A stretch of DNA of 6,128 bases from Bacteroidota bacterium. Lineage in GTDB: Bacteria > Bacteroidota > Bacteroidia > Bacteroidales > B18-G4. The translations under genes and the position numbers were made by a program. Below the pieces are notes generated by a model that searched no databases, was not told the DNA's origin, and was given only the letters and a program-made list of their open reading frames with translations. The stretch spans positions 1 to 6,128 of the forward strand of contig DAOVZP010000108.1 in the NCBI GenBank assembly GCA_030635045.1, given 5' to 3'. Shown piece by piece: positions 1 to 5,436 of the stretch (positions are counted from its first letter, which is position 1; each line of letters begins with the position of its first letter).

Positions 1-659
1 GCAAACGTTCGGAACTGCATGAAGCCCAGATAAACCTGAAACTGATAGAAGGGATCTCAGGAACAGGCACAATCACCCTGGAGCAGGTCTGCGAGTTGTA
101 TGGACTTAACAAAACCGAAGCCCTGGATAATAAATTCATTCCGTTGATCGACAAAAACAGATTCAACCTCATTCTTCATCCAAAATCCAAAGGAAGTGCC
201 AGGGAATGGGGGGTTGAGAATTTTAAAAAACTGATCGCGATCCTTCCCGATGATCAATTTAAGATTTTTATCAGCGGTACTGCAGAAGAAGGTACATTGC
301 TGAAAGATACAGGCATATTTGAGTCAGGAAAAGCCATAAACCTGACAGGGCAGATGTCGCTTGCGCAATTGATGAGCTTCATAGAAGCCTGCGACGGCCT
401 GGTCGCGGCCAGTACAGGGCCCTTACACATTGCAGCCGCGCTGGGGAAAACAGCCATTGGAATTTATCCCCCCATCAGGCCGATGCATCCCGGAAGATGG
501 GCACCGGTTGGAAAACAAGCAAAATTCGCTGTTATAGAAAAAGAATGCTCCGATTGCCGCAATAATGGAATATGTCATTGCATGCAGGAGATCAGCCCTG
601 AAGTAATTAAAAACCTGATCCCCTATGGGCATGAGCAAAACAATATCCCGGAAATATAG
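1..659 (+). CDS. Glycosyltransferase family 9 (heptosyltransferase-like), 5'-truncated by the window edge
   Basis: Cytoplasmic GT-B transferase of family GT9, probably adding a heptose or similar sugar from an activated nucleotide donor during lipopolysaccharide core or surface glycan synthesis. The reading frame is open from base 3 to a TAG at 657-659, giving 218 visible residues; the start lies before the window, so the N-terminal acceptor domain is missing. The first visible residues (KRSELHEAQINLKL) resemble the family segment just before the C-terminal Rossmann domain. The donor-binding domain follows: LHPKSKGSAREW near residues 58-69, GTAEEG, LTGQMSL, then STGPLHIAAALG at 137-148 with the family's conserved G-P-x-H, and PGRWAPVG. 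The C-terminus has four cysteines (C182, C185, C191, C193). A TTG at base 96 lies inside the conserved domain and is not the true start. The gene sits 51 bases before an O-antigen ligase, which supports a glycan role. The sugar transferred cannot be told from sequence. Confidence 0.9.
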   Translation, partial: KRSELHEAQINLKLIEGISGTGTITLEQVCELYGLNKTEALDNKFIPLIDKNRFNLILHPKSKGSAREWGVENFKKLIAILPDDQFKIFISGTAEEGTLLKDTGIFESGKAINLTGQMSLAQLMSFIEACDGLVAASTGPLHIAAALGKTAIGIYPPIRPMHPGRWAPVGKQAKFAVIEKECSDCRNNGICHCMQEISPEVIKNLIPYGHEQNNIPEI

Positions 660-710
660 TCAGAGTATGACTTTAATTATATAATATTGATCATTAAAAG
701 CTGATACTTT

Positions 711-2390
711 TTGAGAGAGCAAGTCAAACATATAAAAATCAGTAACATATTAACCCATTTGTATTTCTGGGGCCTGGTGCTTATGATCATCTCCATCCCC
801 CTCTCAAGATTCATGATGAGTGTTGCTCAGTTTACCTTGTCAGGCATTATGATCCTTGAGTTCATGTCAATGGAGAATATAAGGAAATTTATGGGCCGCT
901 ATCCCTTTTATATCCTGATCTTCATTATTATTCCCGCTGCTATTTACTGGACCCTTGAAAGCCTTGTACAGATTTTTAAAAAGTTTTTCAGGAAGGAAAA
1001 TCTACCTGCAATAGTATTTCTGTCATTATTTGTTTTACACCTTATAGGCCTTTTGTTTACCGTAGACTTTGATTATGCCTTGAAAGACCTCCGTGTTAAA
1101 CTGCCATTATTCGTACTTCCGATAGTTTTTACGGTGTCGAAGCCGTTGAATCGCAGACAATTCCATAGCCTGATGTTATTTTTCGTCGGGGCTGTTCTTG
1201 CCGGCACCTTTATCAGCACCTTTATACTGTTTACACAGGATATCGACAACCTTCGGGAAATATCCATATTTATTTCTCATATTCGTTTCAGCCTTCTGAT
1301 CGGCATAGCCATATTCACCCTTGCATATTTTGCTACCGGTCAAGCCGGGTATGGCAGGTTGCTGCGAATGCTGTTCCTGGTGCTGATAGCATGGTTTGGT
1401 GTATATATGGTGGTGTCAGCCTCAATAACAGGTATGGTGGTGCTCTTTATTGCACTTTTCGTGATAGCAGTGCATTATACCCTGAAAAAAAGAAACTTAT
1501 ACTCACGCATTGCAACAGTGATATTGCTTCTTGCCCCTGTTATAATTCTGGTGTTTATCATGGGCATTGTAACCGATGTCTACAAAATGAATAAGGTTGA
1601 TTTTTCCGATCTTGACAAGCAAACTGCCCGGGGAACATTGTACTGGCATGATACCACCAACCTGCAAACAGAAAATGGCCATTTTGTATGGATATATGTT
1701 GCAACTGATGAACTCAGGGAAGCCTGGAACCAGAGAAGTGAATATGATTTCGACGGCCTTGACAGTAAGGAGCAGATATTAAAATACACGCTGATCAGGT
1801 TTATGAGTTCCAAAGGCTTAAGAAAAGATGCAGCCGGAGTGGAAGAACTTACTGATTCAGACATTTCGTTGGTTGAGGGCGGAGAAGCCAGCATACATTA
1901 TCATGAACGATCGGTTTTTTATATAAGGCTTTATAAGATCATCTGGGAAGCCCAGCAGTATTTGCGAACCGGTGATCCCAGCGGCCATTCCGCCATGCAG
2001 CGGGTTGAATACTGGAAAACATCATCACTTATCATTGGCCAACACCGGCTGTTTGGTGTGGGAACCGGCGATATGATTATTGCTTTCGAAAGGCAATATG
2101 AACTCATGAACAGCCCGCTGAAGCCTGAATTCCGATGGCGATCACATAACCAATTCCTTTCCATTACGGTTGGTTTTGGCTTCATAGGCATTATCTGGTT
2201 TATGATCGCCCTCATATATCCGCCTGTAAAAACCAGGCGGTTTACAGATTATTTCTATTTGTCTTTCTTCGTGATCATGATGGTTTCAATGGTCTCGGAA
2301 GATACGATTGAAACACAGGCCGGAGTAACCATCTTTGCATTTTTCACATCTTTGTTCTTGTTCGGAAAAAAGGATAAAACTTCAATCTAA
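711..2390 (+). CDS. O-antigen ligase family membrane protein (Wzy_C type) with a long extracytoplasmic loop
   Basis: Inner-membrane protein of 559 residues that probably transfers lipid-linked polysaccharide onto lipid A-core, or polymerises such units, on the periplasmic side. About 10-12 hydrophobic segments are visible, roughly at residues 16-36, 64-86, 98-117, 129-143, 154-175, 185-209, 218-236, 237-256, 266-289, 484-504, 514-530 and 536-552. A loop of about 190 residues (291-483) separates the last three from the rest. Family-type motifs are HIRFSLL (190-196), QRVEYWK (430-436), FGVGTGD (448-454) and RSHNQFL (477-483), whose H479 matches the conserved histidine of ligases and polymerases. 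An in-frame TGA at 702-704 means translation starts after it; TTG at 711 is the first start codon and gives a short charged N-terminus before helix 1, with TTG 759 and ATG 783 as alternatives. No Shine-Dalgarno is seen. The lipid kinase begins 6 bases after its stop, so the two are probably co-transcribed. Ligase versus polymerase cannot be settled here. Confidence 0.87.
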   Translation: MREQVKHIKISNILTHLYFWGLVLMIISIPLSRFMMSVAQFTLSGIMILEFMSMENIRKFMGRYPFYILIFIIIPAAIYWTLESLVQIFKKFFRKENLPAIVFLSLFVLHLIGLLFTVDFDYALKDLRVKLPLFVLPIVFTVSKPLNRRQFHSLMLFFVGAVLAGTFISTFILFTQDIDNLREISIFISHIRFSLLIGIAIFTLAYFATGQAGYGRLLRMLFLVLIAWFGVYMVVSASITGMVVLFIALFVIAVHYTLKKRNLYSRIATVILLLAPVIILVFIMGIVTDVYKMNKVDFSDLDKQTARGTLYWHDTTNLQTENGHFVWIYVATDELREAWNQRSEYDFDGLDSKEQILKYTLIRFMSSKGLRKDAAGVEELTDSDISLVEGGEASIHYHERSVFYIRLYKIIWEAQQYLRTGDPSGHSAMQRVEYWKTSSLIIGQHRLFGVGTGDMIIAFERQYELMNSPLKPEFRWRSHNQFLSITVGFGFIGIIWFMIALIYPPVKTRRFTDYFYLSFFVIMMVSMVSEDTIETQAGVTIFAFFTSLFLFGKKDKTSI

Positions 2391-2396
2391 CTGTAT

Positions 2397-3368
2397 ATGA
2401 GCGAATATGGAAATAGTGGAAATAAAAAGTGGTTGGTCATAGTTAACCCTAATGCGGGAACACGCAAAGGTGAAAAGGACTGGCCAAAGATACAGGAGCT
2501 GCTATCCAAACATGATTTCAACTGCCACACTGTATTTACCCAAAACAGGAATCATGCAATAAGCATCACCAGTTCCGCCATTGAGGAAGGTTACAGGGAC
2601 ATTATTGTGGTGGGAGGAGATGGTACACTGAATGAGGTTGTAAATGGGGTATTCAGGCAAAATGTTTGTGCGCCTGCGGATGTTGCCATTGGCATGATCC
2701 CGGTAGGCACCGGCAACGACTGGGGCAGGATGTACGGACTTCCGAAAAAGTACAAGAAAGCGATCAAGGTTATCAGGAAGAATTACCGCTTTACGCAGGA
2801 TGCAGGCTTTGTCTCATATCATGATGAGGAAGGGGCGCATGAACGCTACTTCATCAATGTCAGCGGGATGGGATATGATGCCCTTGTTGCACTCAAGACC
2901 AACCGCATGAAAGACAGGGGAAGGGGTGGAACCATGGCTTATATTCTGAACATATTCACCGGGCTTTACCAATATGAAAACATTCATTTTGATATCAGCG
3001 TCGACGGAAAAGATGTTTTCAGCGGAAAGGTATTAAGCATGAACCTCGGGATATGCAAGTATAATGGCGGCGGGTTGATGCAGGTACCCAATGCCATCCC
3101 TGACGATGGCTTGCTGGATGTTACAGTGATCAAGGCCATATCCAAATTCAAGATCATTAAAAATGTGACAAAACTTTATGATGGCTCCATTGCAAAACTG
3201 AAATTCGTGAACACGTACCGTGGTGCAACATGCAGGATCGTTTCCAGGCCACAGGGATCGGTATACCTTGAAGCAGACGGAGAATCCCTCGGGCATTCAC
3301 CCCTCGAATTCTCTGTAATCCCTAAAGCATTGAAATTTATTATTCCGGAACCGGAAACCACTGAATAA
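2397..3368 (+). CDS. Diacylglycerol kinase family lipid kinase (DAGK catalytic domain, YegS/DgkB-like)
   Basis: Soluble or membrane-associated kinase of 323 residues that phosphorylates a lipid hydroxyl using ATP. The N-terminal catalytic domain shows VNPNAGTRKG at 16-25, the nucleotide-binding GGDGT at 73-77 followed by LNEVVNGV, and PVGTGNDW at 102-109. The C-terminal beta-sandwich domain shows DDGLLDVTVI at 236-245, which in the family contributes to the structural metal site, and EADGE at 292-296, where the family places a conserved catalytic acid. Length matches the usual 290-330 residues and no key residue is missing. The ATG at 2397 lies 6 bases after the upstream stop and gives a natural N-terminus; no Shine-Dalgarno is visible, suggesting reinitiation or coupling to the ligase gene. 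The substrate is inferred: diacylglycerol is the default, but related enzymes in other bacteria act on ceramide or other lipids, and many Bacteroidota make sphingolipids. Its place next to glycan genes hints at envelope lipid turnover. Confidence 0.92.
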   Translation: MSEYGNSGNKKWLVIVNPNAGTRKGEKDWPKIQELLSKHDFNCHTVFTQNRNHAISITSSAIEEGYRDIIVVGGDGTLNEVVNGVFRQNVCAPADVAIGMIPVGTGNDWGRMYGLPKKYKKAIKVIRKNYRFTQDAGFVSYHDEEGAHERYFINVSGMGYDALVALKTNRMKDRGRGGTMAYILNIFTGLYQYENIHFDISVDGKDVFSGKVLSMNLGICKYNGGGLMQVPNAIPDDGLLDVTVIKAISKFKIIKNVTKLYDGSIAKLKFVNTYRGATCRIVSRPQGSVYLEADGESLGHSPLEFSVIPKALKFIIPEPETTE

Positions 3369-3396
3369 TCAAGATTTATTAACTAATTCATTCACA

Positions 3397-3801
3397 ATGG
3401 AATTTCCTGAAATCAATTATTGGGCAGTACTGGTATCTGCACTGGCAGTATTTGTGATTGGCAGTATTTGGTACTCCCCCGTATTGTTTGCCAATGCCTG
3501 GATGAAAGAACAGGGCTTCACCAGGGAAGGAATGGCCAAAGGGAGTACGCTGAAGATCTTTGGCATTTCATTTTTGCTGATGCTGATCATGGCATTCAAC
3601 CTGGCTGCATTTATTGGAAATGGAATGGGATGGCAGTATGGAATGACAGCCGGTGCGCTTACAGGTATTGGGTGGGTAGCACTTGCTATTGGCATCAATT
3701 ACCTTTTTGAGAGAAGGTCGTTCCGTATCTGGCTGATCAATGCAGGATACATGGCTGTGTCCTTCACTGTTATGGGAACGATCATTGGGGCCTGGCAATA
3801 A
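3397..3801 (+). CDS. Small four-helix membrane protein, DUF1761 family
   Basis: Protein of 134 residues whose function is not known. Four hydrophobic segments are visible near residues 7-31, 52-74, 80-104 and 108-132, with short loops between them. The N-terminal pattern NYWAVLVSALAVFVIGSIWY-SP followed by a W-x-K-x-x-G-F-T stretch (residues 7-42) is characteristic of DUF1761 proteins, and the length fits that family's usual 130-140 residues. The ATG at 3397 is chosen because it gives the typical few residues before helix 1; no Shine-Dalgarno is seen. It follows the lipid kinase by 28 bases and may be the last gene of that transcript. Its stop codon is only 5 bases from the stop of convergent ispG. 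There is no signal peptide separate from helix 1 and no catalytic motif that I can see. Confidence 0.85.
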   Translation: MEFPEINYWAVLVSALAVFVIGSIWYSPVLFANAWMKEQGFTREGMAKGSTLKIFGISFLLMLIMAFNLAAFIGNGMGWQYGMTAGALTGIGWVALAIGINYLFERRSFRIWLINAGYMAVSFTVMGTIIGAWQ

Positions 3802-3806
3802 AGCCA

Positions 3807-5201
3807 TTACAATTTATCCGGCAGTGTTTTATTAATCAGATCCAGCAACTCCTTCAGGGCATCCTTTTCAGGAATGTCCTTTATTATGGCTTTACCTTCA
3901 TAGTAGAGAGTAACTTTCCCTTTTCCCGCACCAACATAGCCGTAATGGGCATCAGCCATTTCTCCGGGACCATTTACAATACAACCCATCACTGCAATCT
4001 TTACATTCTTCAATCCCCGGGTATGCTGTTTAACCTCTTTCAGTACAGTCTGAATATCAAAAGTGGTCCTGCCACAAGTCGGACATGAGATATATTCTGT
4101 ATCGGTGATCCGTACCCCGGTAGCCTGCAGTATATTGAGTACCAGTTTAGGGTAGAGCCTGCTGGAATCACCCGAAATGTGATAATTGTTTCCCTGCGCT
4201 TTCAGGATAAGAGAAGACATTTCTGCGGCTGCAATTATTGCCATTTCCTCATAGTCATGATCAGGATAAGTTAGTTTTATCAAGTCCGGGGTCCTGACCT
4301 TTCCTTCTGAAGTCCATGGCATCGAAGGTTTTTCCAATCTCCTTATATCAGCATAATGATCCCTTAACTTCTGTGCCACCGGGATTTCTGCCACCGGGTC
4401 TTCAGTGAGAGAAACCCTGATGGTATCACCAATACCCATTGCCAGCAAAGGGCCAATACCTGCCGCTGACCTGATCCTGCCATCCTCCCCTTCCCCTGCT
4501 TCGGTCACACCAAGATGAACCGGATAATCCATTCCCCTCAGTTTCATTTCTGTTACAATATCCAGGTTTGCCCTGACCATGGTGGGCACGTGGCTGGATT
4601 TCATGGAAACAACGAGGTCGTGAAAATTATTATCCCGGCATATTCCCAGAAACTCCATCGCAGAGGCAACCATTCCTTTAGTCGTATTTCCGTGCTGAAA
4701 CAGTATCCTTTCCGACAAAGAGCCATGATTTACCCCCACACGGATGATTGTGCCATGTTCACGGCAGATATCAGTGAGACGGGTGATCCCTTCCCTTATA
4801 TCACCAGGGGCAAAATCATGTTGATGTTCTTTTTCTTTGGCCAAAAAATACTGTCTGTCGAGATAATTCCCCGGATTGATCCTGATCTTGTGCACAATGC
4901 ATGCCGCTTCCTCAGCTACCCTGGGATTAAAGTGAATATCGGCAACAAGGGGGATGTCAAAACCCTTATTCTCCAACGAAGCACGGATCACACCCAGCTT
5001 TCCTGCTTCCCGTACATTCCTCGCTGTAATACGGACAATCTCACAGCCGGCTTCATATAGTTCAATTACCTGCCTGGCTGTTGCATCAGCATCCATGGTG
5101 TTTGTATTGGTCATGGATTGTATCCTGACAGGCTCAGTTCCACCAAGCAAAAGCTTGCCTATTTGCAATACCCTGGAAATATATGGATCATGATCAGTCA
5201 T
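3807..5201 (-). CDS. ispG: 4-hydroxy-3-methylbut-2-enyl diphosphate synthase (IspG/GcpE), with a shortened central domain
   Basis: Cytosolic [4Fe-4S] enzyme of the MEP isoprenoid pathway; it reductively opens 2-C-methyl-D-erythritol 2,4-cyclodiphosphate to HMBPP. Residues 1-280 form the TIM barrel: VRIQSMTNTNTMD (25-37), VADIHFNP (86-93), KIRINPGN (105-112), RVGVNHGSL (154-162), then TEAGEGEDGR (233-242) and GIGDTIRVSLTEDP (256-269), which are typical of the three-domain plant/Bacteroidota form. The C-terminal domain has cluster ligands C373 and C376 (SCPTCGR), C407 (GCIVNGPGE) and E414. At 464 residues it is longer than two-domain enzymes such as that of E. coli (about 370) but well short of the roughly 600 usual for three-domain ones; only about 80-90 residues (281-365) lie where the A* domain should be. 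All visible catalytic elements are intact, so it is probably active. The ATG at 5199-5201 has an AGGA 8 bases upstream. It is convergent with the DUF1761 gene and divergent from porZ. Confidence 0.96.
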   Translation of the reverse strand: MTDHDPYISRVLQIGKLLLGGTEPVRIQSMTNTNTMDADATARQVIELYEAGCEIVRITARNVREAGKLGVIRASLENKGFDIPLVADIHFNPRVAEEAACIVHKIRINPGNYLDRQYFLAKEKEHQHDFAPGDIREGITRLTDICREHGTIIRVGVNHGSLSERILFQHGNTTKGMVASAMEFLGICRDNNFHDLVVSMKSSHVPTMVRANLDIVTEMKLRGMDYPVHLGVTEAGEGEDGRIRSAAGIGPLLAMGIGDTIRVSLTEDPVAEIPVAQKLRDHYADIRRLEKPSMPWTSEGKVRTPDLIKLTYPDHDYEEMAIIAAAEMSSLILKAQGNNYHISGDSSRLYPKLVLNILQATGVRITDTEYISCPTCGRTTFDIQTVLKEVKQHTRGLKNVKIAVMGCIVNGPGEMADAHYGYVGAGKGKVTLYYEGKAIIKDIPEKDALKELLDLINKTLPDKL

Positions 5202-5209
5202 AAGGTTAT

Positions 5210-5213
5210 TCCT
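5210..5213 (-). promoter_or_regulatory. Shine-Dalgarno-like AGGA before ispG
   Basis: The minus strand reads AGGA followed by 8 bases and then ATG. It supports the start at 5201. It is notable because none of the other four gene starts in the window has a comparable site, as is usual for Bacteroidota, so it may also be chance. Confidence 0.35.
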
Positions 5214-5227
5214 AAGCCCGAAGCATA

Positions 5228-5235
5228 CAAAATTA
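5228..5235 (-). promoter_or_regulatory. Possible Bacteroidota -7 box for ispG
   Basis: On the minus strand this reads TAATTTTG, an exact fit to TAnnTTTG. It lies 26 bases upstream of the ispG ATG, implying a leader of only about 20 bases. No TTTG is found at the expected -33 position; the nearest look-alike, CTTG at 5250-5253, is spaced too closely (14 bases). Confidence 0.4.
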
Positions 5236-5257
5236 GGTTATGTTCCGGACAAGCATT

Positions 5258-5280
5258 TTGTAAAATTACTATTCTTACAA
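5258..5280. repeat. Short dyad TTGTAA-N11-TTACAA in the ispG/porZ gap
   Basis: A perfect 6-base inverted repeat with an 11-base spacer lies between the two divergent -7-like boxes, 22 bases upstream (minus sense) of the ispG box. Its geometry and place would suit a dimeric regulator. The surrounding sequence is very AT-rich, so such a dyad can arise by chance, and no regulator can be named. Confidence 0.3.
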
Positions 5281-5334
5281 TAAATAAAGGAAATAATAGT
5301 TAATCATAGTACCGTAAAAATTAGCTGAAAAGGT

Positions 5335-5342
5335 TATTTTTG
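5335..5342 (+). promoter_or_regulatory. Possible Bacteroidota -7 box for porZ
   Basis: TATTTTTG fits TAnnTTTG, the -7 element used by the primary sigma factor of Bacteroidota. It lies 70 bases before the porZ ATG, which would give a leader of about 60-65 bases. No clear TTTG -33 element is found 19-21 bases upstream, so the call rests on the -7 box alone. Confidence 0.4.
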
Positions 5343-5436
5343 ACAAACAATCAGCCATATGGAATTCTTCTAATAAGATCCATGGCCAGCTTTTAAGTAA
5401 TAAATTTTGCTGATGAATATAATTAGACAAACAATC
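5342..5436 (+). repeat. Pair of 11-base direct repeats (GACAAACAATC) flanking the porZ start
   Basis: Identical copies lie at 5342-5352 and 5426-5436. The first begins at the last base of the putative porZ -7 box, near the predicted transcription start. The second is inside the first codons of the signal peptide. The identity is directly visible; any function is unknown. Confidence 0.3.

Noticed and set aside
96..659. TTG at 96 as the start of the glycosyltransferase
   Set aside because: The frame is open to the left edge and the residues before 96 match the family, so the gene is simply cut by the window.
705..713. TACTTTTTG before the ligase start, considered as a -7 box
   Set aside because: It is one base off the TAnnTTTG spacing and overlaps the likely TTG start codon.
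1580..1894. 104-codon open frame on the minus strand within the O-antigen ligase loop
   Set aside because: It overlaps a convincing coding sequence, shows no family pattern and has no start signal.
3443..3470. 12-base direct repeat TGGCAGTATTTG (3443-3454 and 3459-3470)
   Set aside because: It lies inside the coding sequence for a hydrophobic helix and its period of 16 bases is out of frame; best explained by chance and composition.
3420..3710. 96-codon plus-strand and 93-codon minus-strand open frames over the DUF1761 gene
   Set aside because: The DUF1761 frame has the family's hydrophobic pattern and full length; the others are shadows in alternative frames.
3793..3806. TGGC-AATAAA-GCCA hairpin at the convergent stops, considered as a shared terminator
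   Set aside because: The stem is only 4 bases with no T-run on either strand, too weak to call.
4515..5060. 181-codon open frame on the plus strand, antisense to ispG
   Set aside because: It lies wholly inside ispG, whose motifs are unmistakable; its translation has no recognisable domain and looks like a composition shadow.
5354..5386. GCCAT...ATGGC stem in the porZ leader, considered as a riboswitch or attenuator
   Set aside because: Only 5 pairs around a 23-base loop, with competing pairings and no following T-run; no known riboswitch pattern.
5401..5409. TAAATTTTG just before the porZ ATG, considered as a -7 box
   Set aside because: Spacing is off by one base and it lies 3 bases from the start codon; the box at 5335-5342 fits better.
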